Made by a program: the position numbers and the translations under genes. Shown here in pieces: positions 1 through 12,400 of a DNA stretch of 64,000 bases. Source of the DNA: Leptodactylus fallax (Eukaryota > Chordata > Amphibia > Anura > Leptodactylidae); assembly GCA_947044405.1 (NCBI GenBank), contig CAMRHE010000068.1:2014501-2078500 (forward strand), given 5' to 3'. The number at the start of each line of letters is the position of its first letter. The stretch's first letter is position 1. The notes under the pieces are model-generated. The model was not told the origin of the DNA. It made no database searches and saw nothing but the letters and a program-made list of their open reading frames with translations.

Positions 1-85
1 CACTGAAATACAAGACTATGGTCAGTCTCCCAGTAACCTCCTGGGTGGGAAACCATTTCATGACCTTGAAGTGGTTAATTCATTA

Positions 86-300
86 ACTGGGTTGTCCAGG
101 AATTGGTGCAATCCCTGAGAAGACCGGGGGGAGGTTTAGAATAGTTTTAAAAAAAGTTACGTCCCTCTGCTCCTCTGTCTGCCACCGATGTTTGTTCGGT
201 ATTGCGGTGCCGGAATTTCTCAACCTCAGCCAATCAGTGGCCTCAGCCTTCATTGGCAAGGATCTGGTGACGTACGTGAGTGATATCATCAGTCCCTTTA
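86..300. repeat. Fragment of a TTAA-type miniature element
   Basis: The segment opens with the motif GGTTGTCCAGGAATTGG and later contains a CTGTCTGCCACCG block. Both recur in the same order in the better preserved element at 40212-40566. The right terminus is not clear. It is non-coding; open frames here are short and incidental. Confidence 0.45.
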
Positions 301-2199
301 CATTTTTTCCTCTACAGGTTATAGTTCATTGCTTGTGATACCAGTAGTGGGACAACACTATAACACTATATAAAACTGAAACGTCAATAGAATTTTTGCA
401 GAAAAACTTTTCTGCATGCTCTAAGAAGTTAGCCCTTGCTATACATGAACCTGCTGTAATCTGATATGATCATTTATTAAAAAATATTAAAATAATTAAA
501 ATATTTCTTATTTGATAAAAAAAAAATAGCTGTCGATTCTGTAGAATTAATGAAAGCTTCGAAAAACTTTTTTTTTACATATAGGCGTAATGTTTGAACC
601 ATTGCATACAATGACTTTTACATATAAGAATTATAATTGGCAGATAGCAAATGTCTTTAGCTCTAGCAGCCACTGCCAGGCAGCTGCTGAAAAGACATTT
701 AAAAGAATTCAAGAAGAGCCTGGACCACCGCACATCAGCTATTTCCCTATGGCCATGTCAGTTTTACTGCTCTCTAATTGTACTTTTGATAGCAGCAAAT
801 GTGAATACTGCAGTGATGTCCCATAGACTTGAATGGAACAACTATGCAGTTCTCATAACTGCTGTTATTAAAAGTATGACAAGTGAACAGCTCCATATAC
901 GTCTATGGGAAAACAGATAGTAGACAGTAGATACAAACTGCATGCTTAAACATAAACTCCCCTGTAATTTTTTAAAGTGCTTGTTTAGCACTTAAATGCT
1001 CCAAATTTCGCTAAAAATGCCTGTTCTTGTTTTTTTCATACACACTTGGTGGTTATATTGAAAAAAAAGTGATCTTTTTTCAAGTTCTCCAAAAATTATC
1101 TATGTCAAAATGGGGCAGCTCCTTCCACTGATATAATCTACTGGCCCAGAAGTCCAGTTCTTGTATCCTGATTCCTTTAGGTGCAAAGTCACCATATCTT
1201 TGGCTTGCTGGAACTTATCCATGGGATTGAGTTTGTCTCTAGCCGGCCAGGAATAACCAGTGAATGGCACACAAAGCCTCAGTCATCCACAAGTTTTGAG
1301 GCACAGGATGAAGTTGGTTTGGTAGATCAGTTTGCCAAGATTCAAATTTTCACACAGGAGTTGAAGACACTGAACAGCACTAGGTGTCAAATTATCTTGC
1401 TTGATGTCAATCTCTTGTAACGCTTTCTAAGGAAAGTATAAATTGGGTTCTGCCAGGGTGCATGCCGGCAGCTTCCATTGTTACAGATTGCTGAAGCCAG
1501 TCTACAGTAAAGGTGCAGTCATGTATATGCAGAAACCCGTCAATGGCACTTAACTGCAAGAAGAATAAATTACTGTGTGGATGCTAAGCTGAATTATCTG
1601 AAAAATGCCACCTACTCACCTACACAACTGACATTTCACTGTGAGAAGAAATATTTGTGTGGTTGGTATGCAAAATTTTCTGATAATTTCAGTTGGATTG
1701 GACTGGCTGTATATAAAAATCGAAAAAATAGTCTGGCAATGCTGAAAAATTGATTTCAATTGGCATTTGCCACTGAAAAGGTGACTGTCCTGACTGCAGA
1801 CCACACAGAAAGTATGTAATAAAAATATAGTGCACTCCACTGATGTGGGTTTAAAAAAGGGATTTGGAGCTCAAAGGGATACAGACAGAAAGTCAGACAG
1901 TGCAGGTAACAAAAAAAAAAGAAAAATCATGCACTATTGCAAATTATTTTCATCAAAAAGAGACTTGGCACATGGCACTCAAAGGGAGACCTGCACAGTC
2001 AGACTGTAGTAAAACAGTGGACAGTTACAGTAAAGTGCAGTACTTGTCTTCTGAGATTCTTATGATCCCTCTACCTATCTGTCTAATTTAAGAAAATCTA
2101 TCTAATCTCTGCTTCAGAGTTCTGGTAGGGTATGTTAGGGAACAGATGCAGTGTAGAGCTAAGTAGTGAGTCCCAGCACCAGTCAAACCGAATCAGAAT
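301..2199. other. Non-coding stretch, no gene recognised
   Basis: AT-rich DNA with only short open frames that match no family I recognise. I looked for V2R exon 1 of gene A and for the TATA-plus-ATG promoter block seen at the other V2R loci and found neither. The part at 1100-1650 is less AT-rich and could be an eroded transposon, but I see no motif that names it. Confidence 0.5.
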
Positions 2200-2632
2200 G
2201 GTAAAAACCGTGCTGAACGTCCCATGCTCTCCCAACCGCACCGAACCCCACCCGCCAGAGATGTTCACCAGGGCCCCTGATGGTGGGGATGGACTTGGAA
2301 GCTACTGACAGGCAGAGCGGCACGGGTCAGAGAACGCCGGACGCACAGCACACCACTAGACACAGCAGAACAGAGGCCAAAATCACTTACCAGTAGTAGC
2401 AGGAGTAGGGATGTCAGTCTGCAGAGCAGAAAGCAGCGGATGGCGGCAGGCAGTAGATGGCAACAGAGTTCCAAAGAGTTGTCGTACAGTCCGAGTTGTC
2501 AGCGTGAGGTTAGCGAAGTACAAAAGGGAAGTCCAAATAGATGTATCAAACAAGCCGGGTCGGTAACAGGAGTGCAGAGCAGTACCAAATCGGAGTTCAG
2601 GAAGACGAAGCCGTGGTTGTTGGCAGGAAATT
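2200..2632 (-). repeat. LTR-retrotransposon-like fragment
   Basis: GC-rich segment. On the minus strand the block AAGTCCATCCCCACCATCAG near 2290 matches a similar block on the plus strand near 37875 (TCCATCTCCACCATCAGGAG), inside another GC-rich repeat. The composition and layout resemble frog Ty3/Gypsy-type long terminal repeats, but no polymerase domain is present, so the class is inferred. It abuts a Tc1 remnant on its right. Confidence 0.4.
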
Positions 2633-2633
2633 C

Positions 2634-2924
2634 CTACCAACTATTATGAGAAGCTTGTGGAAGGAGATCCAAAACTTTTGACCCTCGTCATACAGTTTAA
2701 GGGCAAAGGGTCCAAATACTAATGAAATGTATGTAAACTTTTTACTTTGCAGAAAGTAATGAAAATGCCTTAACAAATTCTCTTTATCTCATTATTCTGG
2801 AATTTGACAAACATAAATACTTTTGGTAATCCTAATATACCTAAAACAGGAAAGGTTTATTCATTGAGAAAAACATGTATATGTGTCTTTTTATATAGTG
2901 TATGTAAACTTCTGGTTTCAACTG
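2634..2924 (+). mobile_element. Tc1-like (Sleeping Beauty/Tdr1-type) 3' end remnant
   Basis: The first 90 bases encode the carboxy terminus of a Tc1-type transposase (YYEKLVEGDPKLLTLVIQF, then a KY-stop ending). They are followed by the typical 3' region and a terminal inverted repeat ending in TATGTAAACTTCTGG...CAACTG next to TA. Everything 5' of this is gone, so it cannot move. The assignment rests on recognising the carboxy-terminal motif and the terminal repeat. Confidence 0.75.
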
Positions 2925-3135
2925 TATTATTCACACACTCTATGCACACAGTTTCCCAATGAAATTATTTGATTATTTTGTGGGACCTCATGTACTAGTC
3001 ACTTATGTCCTTTTGTCTTGCGCTGTCTATATGCATTATATATCTCTATATAGATAAATAAAAGTTATATTTTAATTTGATTTTGGGAACCAAATATTTC
3101 TGTTTATTTTGTCAGTAATTCACTCTATTTTACAG

Positions 3136-3424
3136 ACCATCCTCTTATTACTATGAGAATCTATTGACTTTCTTTTATGCTGTTGATGAAATTAATAAAG
3201 ATCCTTCTATTCTACCGAATATGACCCTGGGATATCACTTATATGACTCATGTGCAGATCCCAAGAAGGCAATAAAGAGCATTATGCAGATATTATCTGG
3301 TCCCGGAAATGTTGTCCCCAATTATTCGTGCACTAAGCAGAAGATTGTTGGTTTTATTGGAGATCATTTTTCATCAACCACTTTACCTATAGCTCAGCTG
3401 CTGGGGATATATCCATACACACAG
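3136..3424 (+). CDS. V2R gene A exon 2 (ligand-domain segment)
   Basis: 289 bp, the same length as exon 2 of loci B, C and D. It encodes the conserved YAVDEINKDPSILPNMTLGY, a GFIGDHFSSTT motif and ends YPYTQ before a GTGAGT donor. The acceptor is TTTTACAG. The first base completes a codon split by intron 1. Confidence 0.9.
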
Positions 3425-6400
3425 GTGAGTCGTCTGGTCTTACTATATTTCTTCAACAGAATCTGTCACATGGAAAATAGCGCCCAATCTCCAGGCAGCA
3501 TGCTTATGCCTTGAACTGTTGGTCTGCTGCAAAAGGAAGAGTAAAATTCCTGTCCAGATCGCACATTCAAGCAGAGTAAGAGCGCAGAGTCCGCACGTTA
3601 CATTACTACAACTTGGTGAAGTAAGGTTTATTGGTTATGTTATAGCATATGATACAGTGTATTTCCTCTGTGTTATATGATGAGTTATTGTATATTGTAT
3701 ATTTTTGTTTCTGGGGATGAGCAAAACCAAAAATGTTTGGAATTTGTCACCCACATAACATTATTGTATCCTGGAGTCTCCTCAGACCCCAAAGTATATT
3801 GAGAGGAGACCCAAGGGTGCTGAGCAAAAATAATAAGAAGTTATACATTGGTTCACCTCTCCTGGGCATCATCGCAACATCTGACAGTGAACCTGGGGCA
3901 CGTGACATCAGCCAGGGGCCGGAAGAGGACGTGATTGACCTTCGAACACCACGATGCCCAGGAGAGGTGAGACAAGGAGAATATAACTGAATATTATTTT
4001 TGCTCATCATCCCATGGCCTGCATTTTTATTCAGAGACCCCAGAGTATAATAAGTACTTCTGGTTTGTGCCGGACAAGTTCTGTCTGAAACAAAGTGGAG
4101 GGCTTAATCTCACAAACGGTGAGAGATTTGCCCATCTCTACTTGTGTCACTTAATGCAAGCAGATCAAATGGCCAATTTGGTCACGAAAACACTAAAGAA
4201 GATGCTGGATATCCAGCAGTCAGTCGATAATATCATTGTTTAGCATGATCAACCAAAGGCAGCCCATCATCAACCATATTGCACAGACTCAAAAAGCCTG
4301 TGTCAGGGGCGTAAATATCAGGATAGCAGTGGTAGCGGCTGCCACAGGGCCCGGGACATTAAGGGACCCGGAGCCCTGTGGCAGCCACTACCGCGTACCC
4401 CACAAAAACTGCTTTCTTTATACTCCAGGGTCTTTTCAGATCCCGGAGTATAATGATCGGAGAGCCAGAGAAGGTGTGGGAACATAAAAAACACTGTAGC
4501 TTACTTCTCCTGTGCTCCAGCAGGCTTCGGGCCTGTTTGGTGACGTCCCAGATGTCAGCCAATGTCATTACGCATCGCGACGCCGGTCTGCATGACGCGA
4601 GATCTGGTCCAACATTGAAGATGGCCAAAGTAGCGCACCGGAGTGCGCCGGAGCGAGGAAGAGGTAAGTAGCATTGTTTTTTATGTTTGTATCCTACCCT
4701 GGATCATTATACTCTGGGGTCTTAAAAGACTACAAAGTACAATAATCATTCATGGGTGGTCCACAATGGGGAATACTACTGTGTGCAGGGGCCACTATGG
4801 GGCATAATGCTGTGTGTACGGGCCACTATGGGACATGATACTGTGTGTAGGGGCCACTATGGGGCATACTACTGTGTGCAGGGGCCACTATGGGGCATAA
4901 TGCTGTGTGCAGGGGCCACTATGGGGCATACTGCTGTGTGCAGGGGCCACTATGGGACATAATACTGTGTGCAGGGGCCACTATGGGGCATAATACAGTG
5001 TGCAGGGGCCACTATGGGGCATACTACTGTGTGCCGGGGCCACTATGGGGGTTGGGGGCGGCAATTCGTGGGGGGGCCCCATGTCAAATGTTCGCCTTGG
5101 GGCCCAGCCATTCCTAGTTACGCCACTGGCCTGTGTAATGCATGATCACCATCTAGGCTGGCAGCTCAATATTAACTTATCTTCTAGGGTCATTTCTCAG
5201 TGTAACCTGAGCTTGAAAACATCAATGGCCCCAGGGCCACCATTTGGCAGTAGTCACCTCTATAATGTGTGTTTTTTAATTGTGTACATTTTGTATATCT
5301 ATACGTTTACCATAGAAAATGGAATTACTATTATAAACTTGAAGAAAATTGTACAGAATAATTATTAAAAAGATTTCAACAAAAAACAATGGAAATTAAA
5401 AAAAAATAAAATATCCCCCCCCCACTTTCCATTGAATGTGTTCTTGTAGTATTTCCCAGATGGCCAATGCTTATTTTTAATAATACAGATCAGTTATGGA
5501 GCGTCAGACAGATTGCTACGTGACAGAGATCTGTTCCCATCCTTTTTCTGGACCATCCCTGATGACTACACAACTTATTCTGTTATTTCCCATTTTTTGA
5601 GCCACTTTGGATGGACCTGGGTTGGAATCATTGTCTTTGATGATGACGCTGTAGAGAAAGAAATAAACTTACTAACAAACCTTCTCACCAGTCATGGCGT
5701 CTGTGTGGCTTTTGTCCTAAAATATAATAGGGTAGGACTTAAAACTATAGAAAGATACTCGGAGGTGATAAAGAAGTCATCAGCCCGGATTATTATAACT
5801 TGTGGAACCTTTTCTATTATAATGCAAAATCTGCTTATTCCGTTGAAACATGTGATGTATGACAGAACTCTCATACTTAATCCTGCCGTCTCCACTCACG
5901 TTGTATATATTCATTGTCTACCACAGATATTCAATCTTAGTTTACTATTTAACCTGAATCCAGGAAAAATTCCAGATGTGGATAGTTACTTCAAAAGTTT
6001 CCATCCCTCGAAGAATCCTAAAGACATGATCCTTGAAGATCTCTGGATTATAATGTTTCATTGTTCCTCAGGAAAAATAATAAAGGATAATCTGCTTGCA
6101 AAAGTGTATAAAATATCTCTTCATAAATGTAATGGAACAGAACAAATAAAAAAAATTCTTCGATTTTCCCATGAAAACACTTTCCAAATGAATTTTGCTG
6201 TCCGGTCCGTGGCTATGGCCTTACACAATATGTACATGTCTCATGGCCATCAATCTCCAGACCTATATAAATATACATACAAGGTAAATTGCTAATTACA
6301 CTGTATTTCAATGTTTCCTTCCATATATCCATGCTCAATTTATATTTTAATGTTTTTGTACTATAGATGTTATTGGTATTGAGATTTGTGGAAACAGAAT

Positions 6401-9400
6401 GATGCCTGCCTATGGTTGGCCTACAGTATCTATATGAACAGAGGAAAACATGTCTGGTTCATTTATGAACTCTATGTCATACAAGTAAGAGTGTCCTCTC
6501 CAGTGTTTATAAGCACATGGAGCTCCCCCTAGAGGCTGACACACTAATTACTCTTAGCATGGGTAATCATATATGTTACGTAAAGAGATAGATAAACCTC
6601 ACAAGATTCATTTCAAGGAATATTCTTGAGGTTCTTGTTTGTGAGGTGTCCTCCTCTGGCCTGGCCAACGCTGAGGTGTGTGATTGATGACAAGAGTTGC
6701 GGCAACATGACAAATTGCCTTATCTCTTCTGGGAATCCTGTCAGTATATGGTGGTCGCTCAGTGTTGTCTTCTGGCCTCTGAATGAAGTGCCAGGATCAT
6801 GTATGGTGCTCCAATTTCTGACCCTAGAATATAATGAAATTTTGAATGCTAAAAACCCCAAAACATTCCAGTTTGAGTCAAGGACAAAAATTTCATTGAA
6901 GCGCACACGTGCTTGGCTTTAAACAAAAGCTCTGCAGCCACGGCGCGGCTTCCTTCCACAACAACAAGCCGATTTGGAACATTTTCTAAGGAAGCACTCT
7001 AGCAATCCCATTCAACATAAAACCCCTCAGCCTATATAACCACATTCCCCATTTATAAAGGGTTATGTCTCAGAAGGTCAACGTAAAGGGTAAGAGAGCA
7101 AAGATTACAGAGACTTTTAGTCCCAGAACTATTAGTAAAAAGTCCTGGCTCATATGGACCACACAATTTATCACTGGTGATTAGTCACAGCCAATGGAAT
7201 GGCTGAATATTCCCAATAGAAAATGATAAAACTTAACTTTTATTGATATGTGCTAAAAAAAATACCAGATACATAAAAATAGGAGCAAGGATTCATGGAT
7301 ATTTGAAAGCCCCTTGTAATTAACAAGAAATACGCTGCTTATTATTATGTAGTCTATATATCTATATAGACTATAATAATAATAATAATAATAATAATAG
7401 TCCTTTAATAGTCCCACAATGGGGAAATTCAGTATAAAGACTCTATATAAAACAATCTCTGTAAGGCACCTAAGCAATGCTAAATAAATAAACTGGAAGT
7501 AAATCTTAATGCAATACCATATCATAGTGCATCTTCTTTCTGTAATCTTCTCATAGTATTACTTTTATCTTTTTATTCTATATATTCTATATCACATTTA
7601 CCATATTTTATGTAATCTCCATCTCTTCTTGGAAGCTGCACAAATATATAGAAGCCCTGATGTGTTCAGATGATTCTGGAGCAGAACGTAAATGTTTCAA
7701 TGACAGAGGAGATCAAGAATCCAACTTCATCATTTATAATGCCGTCTTATTGAATAGAAGTTACTATGTTTTGTACAAGGTTGGATCGTACAGTCAAACT
7801 TCTATAGATAGCTTGGATTTGACGTTTGGCCCACATGACATAGTATGGAAAAATAACTTAAATGAAGTGAGTTCTTGGATCATTTTAATGTTTGGTTTTA
7901 CAGAATGTATATTAAACAGATATTCCAATCTTGCCACACGTGACTTTTGATTCTGATTAGCCTCAGCGGCCCAAAGAAAAGATGCCACTCACTCGCATGG
8001 GATACCACTCACATACTTTACCTGTGACGTCCCGGTTCCTTTCCTTAGGCTGCTGAGTCCGATGATTATTCGCTCTGGTTATGCAAATGTGTTGAATAAT
8101 ACAAATGTACAATATTTCTCATAATACAAATGAGTAGAGACGGGTGAACCTCACAAGATTTGCTATGACAAATATTTGTGGGTTGGCCAATCCATTTTGT
8201 TTCAGGCCATTTTGTTTGAGGTGCAGCAATATAATAAACAACTATACTCACCTTGTCTCATCTCTCTTGGGCCCCCCACAGATTCTGGCAGTTTCTTGGC
8301 ATCCTCTTTCAGCCTCCTGAATTACTGCATGTGCCCCAAGGGACTGCTGAGGTCTGTGATTGCTTTTAAGTGACGCCTATGCATCTCACGTCACCACTGA
8401 GACCCGATCACAGGCCTCAGCATTCCCCAGGAACCTGATGTCAGTCACAGGCCGGAAAAGGATGCCGAGTGACTGCCACATGGTACGAGGGATTTGTGGG
8501 TGAGTAATCACAAAGATATTGGGTTCAGGCAAAGTCCAAAACATTTGGAAAATCCAGTTCAATCCAAAATGGTTCACTCAATCTCTACAAATGAGTTTCA
8601 ATCGAAAAATATCTATTGATGCTTCCCTCTCTTGACAAGTATTACAGTTTACTATAAAAGTAAAATGCTTATTGCGTTGTGATCAAATTTTTACATTAAT
8701 TGCTTGAAAAATAGTCATACAACTCAATTTGTCATTGAAGTCAACCAGATTTTGGGCATATGGAAATATAATATTAAAGCCTTGTCTTCTCTTTGCAGAT
8801 CCCCAGGTCTCGATGCTCAGCAAGCTGTTTACCTGGACACAAGAAAGTGACAACTCCTAGTATACAATTGTGTTGTTATGGTTGTGCCCCATGTTCAGAA
8901 GGAGAAATATCTAATATAACAGGTAGATTCTATAAAGCATCTATCTATACGAATTTCATAATGTGTTGTCCTGTATTTCAGGGACATGTTCACTTTCTAC
9001 TATGCAAAATGGCAATCATAATTTGGCTACTACATAAATTTAGAACACAATAGAATCCTATTTATGCAATATTTACTGCCAACTCTCCCCACCCTGCTCA
9101 CAGTAACAGACAGTATGCACACAGACAGCAGCAAACTGTCAGTTCCCAGTGAGAGAGATGCGGGGATGCCCCGTCATTAACATGTAAGGAAGAGAAGGGT
9201 TAATCTCTTTAGTAAGCATAAGTGCGGATCTGTAATTGTCCATACAGGTATAACTAACCAAGACAGTTGAGGCTAGGTTCACATCTGTGCCCGGCTCTCT
9301 GTCACTCGAGTTGGCTGGGGAAGCCAGATCGCTAAAACCGTAGAGTATAATGGGGTCTGCTGTTTTATATGGAACCGGTGGAGAGAAAAGTTCTCCATGA

Positions 9401-12400
9401 AGAACTTTTCAATCCGCCAATTTCTGGCTGTTTCTGCGGTGAAGAATGTGAACTTAGCCTTAGCATCCCCTTATAGTGGTGTTTATTAATTGTTATGCTC
9501 ATTTGTGACCATTTTCCAGATATAGTACCTAACTAGTCGCAATGCAAATTTTGCATTGTGTTTTCTTTGCAGATGCAGCAGGTGTGGATGGTACATTGAT
9601 TGCACCACAGGAAAGTGCTTGGAGACATCCTGTTGTGCAAACTCACTGTAGGGTCCAGGGTCACTGTATAAAGAGCAGTCCTCATGACTTTCCTGCAGAA
9701 TCTGTTTGGTTAGGTTGGCTTGCGTTGCCCCAAACAGTAGCCACTGCATAACTAGGAGTCAGGGGTCTGGTTCCTGATTGCATCAGGCTTATGTGAATGT
9801 ATGTGGAGTACTTAGTGGTGTTGATTTTGTGTGCCATGTACTATGTGTTCTTGTTGCTATTTTATTATCTGCAATTAAGATAAGTAAACCTTTGCTTCCA
9901 ATACGAAAGAGCGTCTGGTGGTTTCTTTATGGCACAATTGTATTACACAAATACACAATATTACAAGTACTAGTACTGTGGACTCATAAATATTCCTTCA
10001 TAACTCCTACTAACCACACTATTTTTACCTTTGGGCTAATAAGAGAACAGCCAGCCAAATTTCAGAACTCTGTGGACCAAAAATAAAAGAATTACTAGAT
10101 CATGTGATATAAATCAGCCAGTGAGATCTCACTGGCTGCTTTACTCCATAAGAAAAGGAAACACAGAAAAAGGATGGGTAAATGTATTTTTATGTTGCAC
10201 ATCTAATAATATCAGATTACGAGGTTGGCTTCAGACTGATGTTATAAGGCTGGGAAAGCCCAAAAATCATGTATTTTCCCACCCTGGTAAGGACAGGCTG
10301 CTGCATTGTTGTATTTGGCTGGTCAAGGAAAATGGAGTGGACCATATGAATTTTTTTTTTCAATTATTATTATTATTTTTTTTTTAAATGACCCAGAGAT
10401 CTGCCTATCTTTCAAAATCTGCCAGATCAATTAAAGCAGCAGCAACTGGAACTTTCCAGGGAGTGAAATCCATGATTTTTACAATTTCCAAACCTAATGA
10501 TTCCAGCCTGCAGTTGCCCCAATACACAACCATCACTAGATGGTCAGATACTGGAACATCCTTGGCTCTTCTCATCACCCCTTATGGTGGTGGGTAATGA
10601 GGTAATAATGAAGGGGGGCTAGAGTTAGTCTGTTTAGTGGTTAACACTAAATGTCTATTTCTAAAGTAATAGTCGCAATAAAAAGACACATGGACATTAT
10701 TTTTTTTTCTTATTAAAATAAAACATTCCTACATGACCCTTGTTGACCATTTTATTAAAAATCAAGCAAAATCACCCCCATTGGTCAGTAATACAGTTCA
10801 CCAAATTTGATGTAGTTCTATTAAGAAATCTGATAAAAATAACAGAAAGAAATAAGCACATTAGAACAACGTAAATAAGCAATAAAATCATCATACTTAC
10901 CCTTCCTGGTCCAGTATTGCATCCTCTCATGGAGATAACGAGCCATTGACATCCTATTGGCTGATTTTCATAATGTGATAGGGATTACTAGAATTAATTG
11001 TCAAAAGAATTATAGTTGCCACCATTTGAAAGCTCAGTGTGACAGTGTGTGGGGGGTCCTACTTCCCCTACTGAAAGGGTCCCGCACTCAAGGGGTTAAT
11101 CATGGTGTTGTCAAGTCTGAAATTAATCCCTTCTTGGGCATATGTCAGGGATTCTATAATTTAGATGGAATCACTGATTGCAGTCCAGGAGGTCCAAACA
11201 GCTAGTGGTGAGTACTGCTAACTACGACTATAAACACAAGGGTTTAATCTTGGTCATGTCAAGACCATGAGTAATCCCTTTCTTGGGCACTTGGATTTAA
11301 TCACTGATTGAACTGCAGGAGGTCCTTTGAATACTGGGGATGGGTAAGGCATGAGGATCCTGGCCCAAAAAGTGGGCATTTTACTAAAGATTTTTAAAAA
11401 GGGGCATGGGCAGAACACAGGCAGCAGGGTAAATGGTCTCTTCCTCCTGTAGCAGTCCTAACAAATGTTTGCTAGGACTGCCATACACATACAGTAGAAA
11501 TAGGCGAATTGGTACATAATTAACCAGATTTGACCCAAATATTCCAATATTTTTGATGAAACAGAACAATTTGGGATTTGTCATGACATTCAGCGTGCCC
11601 ATGTCACAGCTGAGGCCCAGTCACAGGCCTTAGCGGTGACCCCAGGTACATGATGGTACAGGAGAGCACCAGATGCCATGAGGAGGCAGAGACAGAGCAC
11701 CAGGTGATAAATGGAGGCTCAAAAGAGGTAACAGAAGGAGAGATTAAATGTTTTTTTTATTTTTGTCACCTCTTCTTCCATCAATTTTGGACTGAAACAA
11801 ACCTGAGGTTCGCTTCATCCAAACACGGGAATCTTGTGATGTGCAAAAATGTTGTGAAAAAAATGTTTTTCATATTCACTTTTTCATTTATTTCTATTTG
11901 AGGGTTTAAGACAATATAAAAATAAAAGCAATGCAGAAGACTAGCAGCACATGGAACCACAAGTAATGAGCAGCTTTCACGTATATTTTATTGAACAGAT
12001 AGTAAAACCTGCATGAAATGTCCAGAAGACACATGGCCAAATGAGAACAGAACATTTTGTGTTTTGAAGGAGATGGAATATTTATCTTATACTGAGGACA
12101 TCATGTCAAAACTTATTTCCTGTTTATCTACTTTCTTCTGTATTCTGACTATCTTAATTTTTGCACGTTTCTATACCAAACATGACACCCCGATTGTGAG
12201 AGCGAAAAACAAGAACCTGAGCTTTGTCCTCCTGGTCTCCATCGTGCTGAGCTTCCTCTGTGTCTTCTTGTTCCTTGGTCGTCCTGTGGATATAACCTGC
12301 ATGTTACGTCAGATCTCTGCTGGAATACTACTCTCAGTATCCATCTCTTCATTGGTGGCAAAGACCATAATGGTTTACATTGCATTCAAAGCCACCAAGC

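Noticed and set aside
360..420. CACTATATAAAACTG as a V2R gene A promoter
   Set aside because: It lacks the GACTGTC prefix, the CAGGCTGCA block and an ATG 43 bases downstream.
4779..5057. Regular short repeats as a CRISPR-like array
   Set aside because: The 31-base units are contiguous without unique spacers, lie inside a hAT-type element, and the DNA is vertebrate.
4756..5117. Cysteine- and glycine-containing repeat protein
   Set aside because: Translation of the 31-bp minisatellite; since 31 is not a multiple of three, all frames cycle through it.
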